A stretch of 31,185 nucleotides of DNA from the NCBI GenBank assembly GCA_036398095.1, contig DASWHR010000098.1, positions 1 through 31,185 on the forward strand. The letters run 5' to 3'. Shown one piece after another: positions 1-7,155 of the stretch. Numbering within the stretch: the first letter of the stretch is position 1; the number at the start of each line of letters is the position of its first letter. The notes under the pieces were generated by a model. The model did no database searches and had not been told where the DNA came from. It was given only the letters and a program-made list of their open reading frames with translations. The translations under genes and the position numbers were made by a program. The DNA comes from DASWHR01 sp036398095 (GTDB lineage Bacteria > Actinomycetota > AC-67).

Positions 1-112
1 GAGCACGGTCAAAGACTTAGTGGTCGGATCCGGCATTGCGTTTTCGGACCGTGGCGTTCACAGGCTGAAGGGTGTGCCGGACGAATGGCGCCTGCTGCGT
101 GTGAAGGACTGA
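1..112 (+). CDS. C-terminal end of a class III adenylate/guanylate cyclase (partial)
   Basis: The gene enters from the left edge; the frame starting at base 2 is open to a TGA at 110-112 and gives 36 residues. They include STVKDLVVGSGIAFSDRG and HRLKGVPDEWRLLRV. This is the typical tail of actinobacterial class III nucleotide cyclase domains, where a conserved 'TVKDLVxGSGxxFxDRG' stretch is followed by 'LKGVPxxWRLxxV' near the C-terminus. Such proteins make cAMP (or cGMP) from nucleoside triphosphate and often carry extra ATPase or TPR modules upstream, which cannot be seen here. The catalytic residues lie outside the window, so activity cannot be judged. No clear hairpin terminator follows. 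The family call rests on recognition of the tail motif only. Confidence 0.7.
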   Translation, partial: STVKDLVVGSGIAFSDRGVHRLKGVPDEWRLLRVKD

Positions 113-277
113 CTTTCCCCCGGGTAGCTCGTCCGCTCAGCACAAGGGCGCCGGGTAGGGAGCGCACGGGTCGCTGAGGAGTTGTTCGAGTCTCGGAGGC
201 AGACCACATCTTGGCGGGGGTTTGGGGGCAGAGGGCGGCGAGCGAAGCGAGTCGTCCCGGAGCCCCAATCAGCCACG
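113..277. other. Intergenic stretch between the cyclase gene and tRNA-Arg
   Basis: I see no credible gene here. The right part (about 215-269) holds an imperfect inverted repeat with outer arms TTGGGG and CCCCAA and an inner run containing GCGAGCGAAGCGAG. It lies just downstream of the minus-strand tRNA and could be a processing or termination structure, but there is no T tract beyond it on the minus strand. A stretch near 180-195 looks like a tRNA T-arm but has no matching acceptor or anticodon arms. Confidence 0.4.
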
Positions 278-349
278 CGCCCCCGGCAGGACTCGAACCT
301 GCGCACCCGGCTTCGGAGGCCGGTACTCTATCCTCTGAGCTACGGGGGC
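278..349 (-). tRNA. tRNA-Arg, anticodon CCG
   Basis: On the minus strand the acceptor arm pairs GCCCCCG (349-343) with CGGGGGC (285-279), a perfect 7-bp stem. The D arm begins with the usual TAGCTCAG sequence. The anticodon stem CCGGC/GCCGG holds the loop CTCCGAA, so the anticodon is CCG and reads the arginine codon CGG. The T arm contains GGTTCGAGTCC. The discriminator base is G at 278, and CCA is not encoded. CGG is likely a common codon in this GC-rich genome. All four arms fold without mismatches that would suggest a pseudogene. Confidence 0.95.
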
Positions 350-360
350 AAGAAACGCGG

Positions 361-366
361 ATCCTA
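361..366 (-). promoter_or_regulatory. Probable -10 element of the tRNA-Arg promoter
   Basis: The minus strand reads TAGGAT here, matching the TAnnnT pattern of actinobacterial -10 boxes. It ends 11 bases before the tRNA 5' end, leaving a leader of about five bases. No good -35 box is visible upstream of it, so the call rests on the -10 box and its position. Confidence 0.4.
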
Positions 367-384
367 GCAGGGCGACGAGCGGCC

Positions 385-410
385 CGAATCGGAATCGAAT
401 CGGAATCGAA
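385..410. repeat. 11-bp direct repeat CGAATCGGAAT, about 2.4 copies
   Basis: CGAATCGGAAT occurs at 385-395 and again immediately at 396-406, followed by the partial copy CGAA. A degenerate relative (GGAATCGG) follows at 418-425. The period of 11 bp is about one helical turn, so bound proteins would sit on the same DNA face. It lies between the divergent promoters of tRNA-Arg and the receiver-argS-lysA operon, at a place where an activator or repressor could bind. It could also be simple slippage. Confidence 0.6.
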
Positions 411-444
411 CCTGAATGGAATCGGTCTGGGCGGCGTGCGGCGA

Positions 445-450
445 TATGAT
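445..450 (+). promoter_or_regulatory. Probable -10 element of the receiver-argS-lysA operon
   Basis: TATGAT at 445-450 is close to the TATAAT consensus. Transcription would start near 457, giving a short leader that contains the ribosome-binding site GGAGG (468-472), four bases before the GTG start at 477. No convincing -35 box is seen. Confidence 0.45.
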
Positions 451-476
451 GCGCGCGTTCCCGAGCCGGAGGCGCC

Positions 477-869
477 GTGGCGAAGAAAGTCCTAGTCGTC
501 GATGACGACCGCGTGATCCAGCAACTGCTCGTAGTGAACCTCGAGCTGGAAGGCTACGACGTGGACACGGCCTCCGACGGCGAGCAGGCGCTCGAAAAGA
601 TCGCCTCCGTCGATCCCGACATCGTCCTGCTGGACATCATGATGCCGAAATACGACGGCTGGGAGGTCTGCCGTCGCGCGAAAGCCGATCCGGCGACCGC
701 CCACATTCCGATCATCTTTCTGTCGGCGCGCGCGCAGGATCTGGACGTGCGGCGCGGCTACGAGATCGGCGTGGCCGCCTACATGACCAAGCCGTTCGAT
801 CCGCTCGAGTTGATGGACGTGGTCAAGCGCGTCCTGGCCGGCGAGCGGATCCTGCCCGCGGAGTCGTGA
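477..869 (+). CDS. Stand-alone response-regulator receiver protein (CheY-like)
   Basis: This 130-residue protein is a single receiver domain with no DNA-binding or enzymatic output domain. The acidic pocket is D9/D10/D11, the phosphate-accepting aspartate is D53 in 'LLDIMMP', the switch residue is S83 in 'FLSAR', and the conserved lysine is K105 in 'MTKPF'. All residues needed for phosphorylation and switching are present, so it should work as a phosphoryl shuttle or protein-protein signal in the cytoplasm. The GTG start is chosen because GGAGG lies four bases upstream. Its stop overlaps the start of argS, which puts a signalling protein at the head of an operon for arginyl-tRNA synthesis and lysine biosynthesis. 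The nearest kinase gene is on the other strand at 4816-7038. Partner and output are unknown. Confidence 0.9.
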   Translation: MAKKVLVVDDDRVIQQLLVVNLELEGYDVDTASDGEQALEKIASVDPDIVLLDIMMPKYDGWEVCRRAKADPATAHIPIIFLSARAQDLDVRRGYEIGVAAYMTKPFDPLELMDVVKRVLAGERILPAES

Positions 870-2548
870 TGATCCGGGACCGTCTGGCCGCCGCGGTGCG
901 CACGGCGGCGCTTGCCGTCGCCGGCGACGCCCTGCCCGAAGGCATGCCGGCGATCTTGGTGGAGCGTCCCGCGCGAAAGGAACACGGCGACTGGTCGGCG
1001 AACGCGGCGATGATGCTCGCCAAGCCGCTCGGACGGCCGCCGCGGGCGATCGCGCAGCAGATCGTCGACGCGCTCGAGCCGATGCCCGAGGTCGGCCGGG
1101 TCGAGATCGCCGGTCCGGGATTCATCAACTTCACGCTCACGGCCGACTGGCTGGCCGGCGTGGTCCGCGACATCGAGCAGGCCGGCCCCGCGTGGGGTCG
1201 GCACCGCGAGCCCGACGGCGAGTCGGTCAACGTCGAGTTCGTCTCGGCGAACCCGACCGGGCCGCTTCACGTCGGGCACGCGCGTTGGGCGGCGCTGGGC
1301 GACGCGCTCGCGGCCATGCTCGAGGCCGCCGGATCCGTGGTCACGCGCGAGTTCTACGTCAACGATTACGGCCGGCAAATGGATTTGTTCGGCGCGTCGA
1401 TCGCCGCCCGCTACCTGACGCTCTTCGGCCGCGCGGCCGAGGTCCCTGAGGGCGGCTATCAAGGGCTCTACGTGACCGACCTAGCGGAGCAGATCAAAGG
1501 TGCAGACGGCGATCGATACCTCGAGATGGACGACGACGAACGCGGGAAGCTGTTTCGCGAGATCGGGCGCGAGCGCATGCTTGCGCATCAGCGCGAGGTG
1601 CTCGAGCGGTTCGGCGTTCGCTTCGACGTCTGGTTCAGCGAGACCGCCCTGCACGAGTCGGGCGCCGTCGAACGCGCCCTGCAGCGCCTGCGCGACGGCG
1701 GCCATACCTACGAACAGGATGACGCTCTCTGGCTTCGCTCGACCGACTTCGGCGACGACAAGGACCGAGTCGTCCGGCGCGGGGATGGAACGACGACGTA
1801 TCTGGCTCCCGATGTCGCCTATTACTTGGACAAGCGCTCTCGCGGATTCGATCGGCTCGTCTACCTGTGGGGAGCCGACCACCACGGGTACGTGCCGCGG
1901 ATGCGCGCCGTGGTGCAGGCGCTCGGCGACGAGCCCGAGACGGTGGAGTTCCTGATCGGCCAGATCGTGAACCTGTTTCGAGGCGGCGAGCCGGTCCGCA
2001 TGTCCAAGCGCACCGGCGAGCTGGTCACGACCGACGAGCTGATCGACGAAGTCGGCGTGGACGCGGCCCGGTACACGCTGCTTCGCCAGAGCGCCGATAC
2101 GCAGATCGACTTCGACATCGAGCTGGTCGTGCGCCAATCGCAGGACAATCCCGTCTTCTACGTGCAGTACGCGCACGCACGGATCGCCTCGATCGGCCGT
2201 CACGCGGCGGAGCAAGGGGCCGGTCGCGGCTCGGTCGAGGATGCCGACCTGTCGCTACTGCGCCATGAAGCCGAGCAGGATCTACTGCGCAAGATCGCGG
2301 AGCTTCCCGAGATCGTCGAGCTGGCAGCGCGGCGGCGGGCCCCGCATCTGTTGCCACGCTATGCCGAAGAAGTCGCCGCGCACTTCCACTCCTTCTATCG
2401 CGACTGCCGGGTCGTCACCGATGATGCCGCGCTCACCGACGCGCGTTTGCATTTGTGCGAAGCGACGCGCATCACGCTCGCCAACACGCTCGCGCTGCTG
2501 GGCGTGTCCGCGCCCGAGCGCATGGACCGAATCGAGGAGAACGAATGA
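869..2548 (+). CDS. argS: Arginyl-tRNA synthetase
   Basis: This class I aminoacyl-tRNA synthetase charges tRNA-Arg with arginine using ATP. From this start it has 559 residues, the usual length. An N-terminal additional domain (about 1-90) is followed by the Rossmann core with 'NPTGPLHVGHAR', where HVGH is the HIGH motif (residues 134-137). The second signature appears in degenerate form as 'VRMSKRTGELV', as is common in ArgS, where KMSKS is often altered. The C-terminal 120 or so residues are the helical DALR anticodon-binding domain, ending in 'TLALLGVSAPERM'. ATG 869 is preferred because GGAG (860-863) lies five bases upstream; GTG 866 is an alternative. The start overlaps the receiver stop and the stop overlaps the lysA start, so the three genes are probably translationally coupled. 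Confidence 0.97.
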   Translation: MIRDRLAAAVRTAALAVAGDALPEGMPAILVERPARKEHGDWSANAAMMLAKPLGRPPRAIAQQIVDALEPMPEVGRVEIAGPGFINFTLTADWLAGVVRDIEQAGPAWGRHREPDGESVNVEFVSANPTGPLHVGHARWAALGDALAAMLEAAGSVVTREFYVNDYGRQMDLFGASIAARYLTLFGRAAEVPEGGYQGLYVTDLAEQIKGADGDRYLEMDDDERGKLFREIGRERMLAHQREVLERFGVRFDVWFSETALHESGAVERALQRLRDGGHTYEQDDALWLRSTDFGDDKDRVVRRGDGTTTYLAPDVAYYLDKRSRGFDRLVYLWGADHHGYVPRMRAVVQALGDEPETVEFLIGQIVNLFRGGEPVRMSKRTGELVTTDELIDEVGVDAARYTLLRQSADTQIDFDIELVVRQSQDNPVFYVQYAHARIASIGRHAAEQGAGRGSVEDADLSLLRHEAEQDLLRKIAELPEIVELAARRRAPHLLPRYAEEVAAHFHSFYRDCRVVTDDAALTDARLHLCEATRITLANTLALLGVSAPERMDRIEENE

Positions 2549-3849
2549 CGCATACGCTCAAAGATGTCCTGCCCCACTCGGCGCTGGTCACCGAGAACGG
2601 CCATCTGCACATCGGCGGCGTGGACGTGGTGGATCTGGCCGCCGAATACGGCACGCCGCTCTTCGTGTTCTGCGAACGAACACTGCGGGAGCGCTGCGCC
2701 GCCTACCGCGAGGCGTTGCCCGACGCGACCGTCTACTACGCGAGCAAGGCGTTCCTTTCCACCGAGGTCGCCCGGATCGTCGCCGACGAGGGACTCGGAC
2801 TGGACGTCGCCAGCGGCGGCGAGCTGTTCACCGCGCTGCGCGCCGGCGTCGCCGGCGACCGGCTGATGATGCACGGCAACAACAAGTCGGACGACGAGAT
2901 TCGCATGGCGGTCGAAGCCGGAGTGGGACGGATCGTGGCCGACTCGCTCGAAGAGCTCGAGCGCATCGACGCGAGCGCTGCCGGGATCGGACGGCGCCAG
3001 CGCATCCTGCTCCGCGTCACGCCGGGCGTGGAAGCGCACACGCACGAGTACGTCCAAACCGGCCAGGAAGATTCGAAGTTCGGCATGTCCATCGAGGGCG
3101 GCGTGGCGCTGGAGGCCGTCAAGCGCGGCGGGGATCTTCCCAACATCGAGATCGCCGGATTCCATTGTCATATCGGCTCGAACATCACCGGCGTCGAAGC
3201 GTTCCTGAAGACCGTCGAGATCATGGGCGAGTTCCTGGGCGAGGTTCGCGACGCCACCGGCATCGAAGCCGAGGAGCTGAATCTGGGCGGCGGGCTTGGC
3301 ATCGCCTACACGCGCGAGGACCCGCCTGCGCGCGTGGATCTGTTCGCGCGCGAAGTCTCCGCCGCTGTCGAGCGCGAGGCGCTCAAGCACTCGTTGCCCC
3401 GCCCGCGCCTGGCGGTCGAGCCCGGCCGCTGGCTGATCGCCAACGCCATGGTGACGATCTACACCGTCGGGACGGTGAAGGAAATTCCCGGCGTGCGCAC
3501 CTACGTCGCGGTTGACGGAGGCATGAGCGACAACATCCGTCCCGCGCTCTACGGTGCGCGCTACGAGGCGTTCCTGGCGAACAAGGCCACCGAGCCGGCC
3601 GGTCGCGTCGTGACGGTCGCCGGCGCGCATTGCGAGCAAGGGGACCTGTTGATCCGCGACGTTTCGCTCCCCGCGTCGGTTCGCCGCGGCGATCTGCTCG
3701 CCGTGCCGGCAACCGGCGCCTACGGGTACTCGATGGCGAGCAACTACAACAAGTTCCCGCGTCCCGCCGTGGTCGCGGTGGCCGACGGCCGCGCGCGGAT
3801 GATCGTCCGGCGAGAAACCTACGAAGACTTGGTTCGCCTGGACGTCTAG
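2545..3849 (+). CDS. lysA: Diaminopimelate decarboxylase
   Basis: This PLP enzyme (434 residues) decarboxylates meso-diaminopimelate to L-lysine, the last step of lysine synthesis. It has the alanine-racemase-like TIM barrel with the PLP lysine K68 in 'YYASKAF', then 'HCHIGSNI' and the glycine-rich 'GGGLG' phosphate site. The C-terminal beta domain has 'EPGRWLIANA', the substrate-contacting 'HCEQGDLL' and 'GAYGYSMASNYN'. The ATG overlaps the argS stop (ATGA), with GAGGAG upstream as ribosome-binding site. argS next to lysA is a classic actinobacterial arrangement. The gene ends in TAG within CTAG, which also supplies the stop of the convergent hydrolase gene. Confidence 0.97.
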   Translation: MTHTLKDVLPHSALVTENGHLHIGGVDVVDLAAEYGTPLFVFCERTLRERCAAYREALPDATVYYASKAFLSTEVARIVADEGLGLDVASGGELFTALRAGVAGDRLMMHGNNKSDDEIRMAVEAGVGRIVADSLEELERIDASAAGIGRRQRILLRVTPGVEAHTHEYVQTGQEDSKFGMSIEGGVALEAVKRGGDLPNIEIAGFHCHIGSNITGVEAFLKTVEIMGEFLGEVRDATGIEAEELNLGGGLGIAYTREDPPARVDLFAREVSAAVEREALKHSLPRPRLAVEPGRWLIANAMVTIYTVGTVKEIPGVRTYVAVDGGMSDNIRPALYGARYEAFLANKATEPAGRVVTVAGAHCEQGDLLIRDVSLPASVRRGDLLAVPATGAYGYSMASNYNKFPRPAVVAVADGRARMIVRRETYEDLVRLDV

Positions 3850-4802
3850 TCTCGACCGGCCGTCCAGGCAAGCATGTCGGGAAGCAGATCGTCGAAGTCG
3901 CGCGGGAAGTCGTGCGCGACGGAGGGATCGACGTGGAGCCGCGAATCGACGCCGGCTTCTTCCAGCATCGCGTGGAGCCGGCGGATCGGCTCGGACCGGT
4001 CGGTGTCACGCCCGCCGGCGATGATGGTCACGCGCAGGTCGCGTTTGGCGGCGCCTTCCAGATGCGGCGCAAAGACCGTCGCGTCGCGAAGGGCCGGAAC
4101 GACGGCGATGACGCCGCAAGCCGCGACCGTTCCCGTGACCGCCAGGCGCAACGCCGCCGACCCGCCCGCCGACGATCCACCCAGCACGAGCCGGCTTGCG
4201 TCGGCGACGCCCATTCCCCCGATCGTCTCGACGTGCGTCAGGATCTCCGACGCGACCCGCGCTTCGTCGCCGGCTCCGGCCGCCGCCCAGGTGTATCGCG
4301 CGAAGGACGAAGGGCGCGACGATTGCGGCAGCGCGACGAGCCAGCCGGCTCGCTGCGCGGCGATCCAGCGGGGGAGCGCTTCGCTCGCCGATCCGGAGCC
4401 GCCGTGCAGCGCCATCACCACCGGCCAGGGCGGGATCGCTCCGTCCGGTGCGGCGGTCATCAGCGCCGGCGCGGCGTGGCGCGCGGCGTTCGCCTGCCGC
4501 TCTGCGCAGATCTCGACCAGCCGTTCGAAGTCGGCGTCGCCCTGCAACGAAGCCAAGTCGCTCTCGGCGCGGAGCTTGTCGACGCCGAACCAGATGCCGG
4601 TCGACATCGCCTCCTCGAGGATCCACGCCGCCAGCGACGGCTGCCCCGTTCGCGCCGCGAGGCACACGCGGTAGTAGACGAGCGCGTTGCGCTCGGCCGG
4701 GAAGTGGCTTTGCGCGGCGGTCGCAACCTCGAGCGCCTCTTCGAAGTCACCTTCGTTGTAGAGGTCGAAAATGCGCGCCTGCGCGTCGGCAAAACTGTCC
4801 AT
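3846..4802 (-). CDS. TPR-like N-terminus fused to an alpha/beta-hydrolase (esterase family)
   Basis: The 318-residue protein has two parts. Residues 1 to about 110 look like helical TPR-type repeats ('IFDLYNEGDFEEALEVA'). From about 125 it is an alpha/beta hydrolase: 'VMALHGGSGS' supplies the oxyanion turn, G209-S210-S211-A212-G213 is the nucleophile elbow with S211, an acidic residue (D266 or D268) lies in 'AGGRDTDR', and H297 is in 'SVAHDFP'. This layout fits phospholipase/carboxylesterase or dienelactone-hydrolase-like enzymes; the substrate is not predictable. There is no signal peptide, so it is probably cytoplasmic. The start lies 13 bases after the kinase stop and lacks a good ribosome-binding site. 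A TAGGCT hexamer ends ten bases before the ATG and overlaps the kinase stop codon, so a leaderless transcript is possible besides read-through from the kinase gene. Confidence 0.75.
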   Translation of the reverse strand: MDSFADAQARIFDLYNEGDFEEALEVATAAQSHFPAERNALVYYRVCLAARTGQPSLAAWILEEAMSTGIWFGVDKLRAESDLASLQGDADFERLVEICAERQANAARHAAPALMTAAPDGAIPPWPVVMALHGGSGSASEALPRWIAAQRAGWLVALPQSSRPSSFARYTWAAAGAGDEARVASEILTHVETIGGMGVADASRLVLGGSSAGGSAALRLAVTGTVAACGVIAVVPALRDATVFAPHLEGAAKRDLRVTIIAGGRDTDRSEPIRRLHAMLEEAGVDSRLHVDPSVAHDFPRDFDDLLPDMLAWTAGRD

Positions 4803-4815
4803 CGTGGCCGCGAGC

Positions 4816-7038
4816 CTATCCCGGCTCGGATTCCTTCGTCACCTCGATCAGCGGAAGGCTGAACTGGAACGTGCTGCCTTCGCCGAGGGCGGTGTCCACT
4901 TCGATCGTTCCGCCGTGATCTTCGACGATGGACTTGCATATGTAGAGACCGAGTCCGGTGCCGCCGGGCGAGTCCGTGCCGGGTGGCGGTGGAATCCGCC
5001 CGAACTTCTGGAAAAGCATGCCCATGTCTTCGGGCGCGATGCCGGGACCGTGATCGCGGACGGCGACGTGCGCGAAGCGCGCATTTACGGACACGTCGAT
5101 CTCGACCGGGGCGTCGTCGGGGGAGAACTTGAGCGCGTTGGATACCAGGTTGGTGAGGACTCGCCAGATGCGGGTCGGGTCGCCGGCGACGATCACCGGC
5201 GCGTCTCCGGTCACGACCAGCTTCCGTCCCACCGACGTCTCTGCGATCTCGGAGGTCGTCCGGTGCACCAGCTCGGCCAGGTCGAACGGCTCGGCGGCGA
5301 TCGCCGGTTCTCCCGATTCGATCCGAGCGACCTGCAGCACGTCGCCGACGAGTTCCGACATGTCGCGGATGGTGCGGGACACGATTTCAATGTAGCTCCG
5401 CTTCTTGTCGTCGGGAATTTCGGTCCACCGCGACAGCATCGTGTCCGTGAACCCCGCGACCACGCTCATCGGGGAGCGAAGATCGTGCGCGACGATGCCG
5501 ACGAATTCGTTCTTGAGCTGATCCAGCTCGGTCAGCCGCCGGGTCGCGTCCCGCTCTCGCTCGAGCATCGACAGTGTGCGCAGCGTCGCGGCCGTCTCTC
5601 GAACGAGCCGGTCGAACAGATCGACGATGGCCGGCGGAAACGCCCGCGACGAGTACGAGGCGAACATCACCAGATCGCTGATCGCGCTGCCGGCGACGAT
5701 CGGGAGCACCACCATCGACCGGATCCCGATGTCGAAGACCATCCGCTGCGCATCCGTCCGAGGCGGCGTGCCGCCCAGTTCGAGCACAAATGGTTCGCCG
5801 CGGCACAGGATCGTCATCGCCTCGGGATCGATCGGGAGCTGCCGCCCTTCGTAGTCGATGGCTGCGCCGCTCACGCCGGTGCCGACGACGCGGTCCTGCC
5901 CCGCGGTGACGCCGTAGCCGACCAGATCGACCGGTGCGGCGCCGAGCGTCGACTCGCGCAGCGCGCTGAGAGCCGAGTCGAGATCCTCTTGGCCGGCGAC
6001 GAAGCGCGTCGCCTCGCGAAGGAAGGTTTCGGTTTGGTCTCGGTGGACCAGCGAGGTGCGCATCGTCTCCATCGACCGCGCGAGATGCGCGAACTCGTCG
6101 GGAAGCCGCGTGCCGGGATGCGGCGGTTCGACCAGGGCGGCGGTGTCGCCGGCGGCGACGCGGGCGGCCGTGTCGGCGAGCGCGCGCAGCCGGCGACCGG
6201 TCGTCGCCGCGACCCTGCTGCCGGTCGCCGCAACGACGATGATCAACGCGGCGATCGTCGCCGTTCCGATGCGGGTCAGCAGATAGGAAAGTTCCTGATC
6301 TTCGATGCGGAGCCGCAGGATCACCGTCATCACAAGGAGCGGAGGCACGGTTACGAGCGGGATCGGCAGCGTGAAGCGGCGCAGGAGCTGTCCGCGGACC
6401 GATCCGTCGATCAGCAACGCGTTGAATGCGCCTCGGCGGTCCGCGACCGTCGCCTGCTGTCCGATCGCCGCGATCCCCAGCAGCGCGATCGCGCCCACCG
6501 ACGCGCCGAACTCCGTCGCCGGCGCATCCAGCGGCAAGGCCACGCGGTCAACGATCAGGATGGCCAAGCCGATCCACCCCGATGTCGCGAGCCACGCGGC
6601 GGCGCGCGACGGCATCCGGGGCACTGCGTCCGCGGCGACCGAAGCGGCGATCAGCGCCGCGACGATGCAGGCACCCCAGGGCGGGAAGGGTGATCGGCCT
6701 CCCAACGCGCCGGCGCGAGGAATCTCGAACACGCCGAGGCCGGTCTCGCGAATGCCGAAGGCTTGAAGGAGTACCGGCACGGCGATGGCCACGGCGACGA
6801 GCGCGAGGACGAACTGAAGTCGCTTGAACGAACGCCCGGCCGCCGCGAGCGCGCCGCCGAGGGCGATCAGTGCCGAAGCGGTCGGGATGCCAACTAAAGA
6901 GGCTCCCGGCAGGAGCGCGGCTGCATCGCCGTTTCCGGTGAACCAGCCGGCGAGAACGACGCTCCCTCCGGCCGCCGCCAAAAGTCCGGCTGCGACACCC
7001 CCCTGCCGGACCGCACGGGCGCGGTCCGGTCGTTGCAT
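4816..7038 (-). CDS. Membrane-bound sensor histidine kinase with HAMP-like and GAF-like regions
   Basis: The protein has 740 residues. The N-terminal 270 or so hold several hydrophobic segments (about six to eight) forming a membrane sensor. A HAMP-like linker follows ('RRLRALADTAARVAAGD'), then a GAF-like domain (about 350-490), then a short coiled coil. The dimerisation domain has the phosphoacceptor H518 in 'IVAHDLRSPMS'. The ATPase domain has the N box 'NLVSNALKF', G1 'DHGPGI' and G2 'GTGLGLYICK', so it should be active. Start ATG 7038 is chosen because a short CGGAG lies upstream and the hydrophobic sensor begins soon after. No response-regulator gene is adjacent on this strand. The receiver at 477-869 is the only candidate partner in the window, and this pairing is inference. 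The gene is divergent from hom. Confidence 0.9.
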   Translation of the reverse strand: MQRPDRARAVRQGGVAAGLLAAAGGSVVLAGWFTGNGDAAALLPGASLVGIPTASALIALGGALAAAGRSFKRLQFVLALVAVAIAVPVLLQAFGIRETGLGVFEIPRAGALGGRSPFPPWGACIVAALIAASVAADAVPRMPSRAAAWLATSGWIGLAILIVDRVALPLDAPATEFGASVGAIALLGIAAIGQQATVADRRGAFNALLIDGSVRGQLLRRFTLPIPLVTVPPLLVMTVILRLRIEDQELSYLLTRIGTATIAALIIVVAATGSRVAATTGRRLRALADTAARVAAGDTAALVEPPHPGTRLPDEFAHLARSMETMRTSLVHRDQTETFLREATRFVAGQEDLDSALSALRESTLGAAPVDLVGYGVTAGQDRVVGTGVSGAAIDYEGRQLPIDPEAMTILCRGEPFVLELGGTPPRTDAQRMVFDIGIRSMVVLPIVAGSAISDLVMFASYSSRAFPPAIVDLFDRLVRETAATLRTLSMLERERDATRRLTELDQLKNEFVGIVAHDLRSPMSVVAGFTDTMLSRWTEIPDDKKRSYIEIVSRTIRDMSELVGDVLQVARIESGEPAIAAEPFDLAELVHRTTSEIAETSVGRKLVVTGDAPVIVAGDPTRIWRVLTNLVSNALKFSPDDAPVEIDVSVNARFAHVAVRDHGPGIAPEDMGMLFQKFGRIPPPPGTDSPGGTGLGLYICKSIVEDHGGTIEVDTALGEGSTFQFSLPLIEVTKESEPG

Positions 7039-7155
7039 GAACCCATACTCCGCGCACCGGCATCGAAGGGACAAGAGTGAGAGAGGGAAAAATTTGGCTC
7101 CGGGTACGACTTTGTCCCGGTTCGCGCGTGAAGTCCCTCTGTATAGTTCCCGACC
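7039..7155. promoter_or_regulatory. Divergent promoter region kinase/hom with GGGACAA...TTGTCCC inverted repeat
   Basis: GGGACAA at 7068-7074 is mirrored by TTGTCCC at 7112-7118, and AAGTCCC follows at 7131-7137. Inside, CCGGG (7100-7104) and CCCGG (7116-7120) form a second pair. TATAGT at 7142-7147 is a near-consensus -10 box for hom, eight bases before its ATG. The repeats could be operator half-sites for either gene; no known regulator motif is recognised. Confidence 0.4.
7142..7147 (+). promoter_or_regulatory. -10 element of hom, probably leaderless transcript
   Basis: TATAGT lies eight bases before the ATG of hom, so transcription starting about seven bases downstream would begin at or next to the start codon. 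No ribosome-binding site precedes the ATG, which agrees with a leaderless mRNA. No strong -35 box is seen. Confidence 0.55.

Noticed and set aside
113..205. Possible second tRNA or tRNA remnant (T-arm-like GTTCGAGTC near 185)
   Set aside because: No matching acceptor stem or anticodon arm could be built around it.
385..410. Short direct repeats as a CRISPR array
   Set aside because: The units are 11 bases and directly adjacent, with no spacers and no cas genes.
4771..6693. Plus-strand open frame of about 640 codons
   Set aside because: It is antisense to the histidine kinase, which has all kinase motifs. No domain is recognisable in the shadow.
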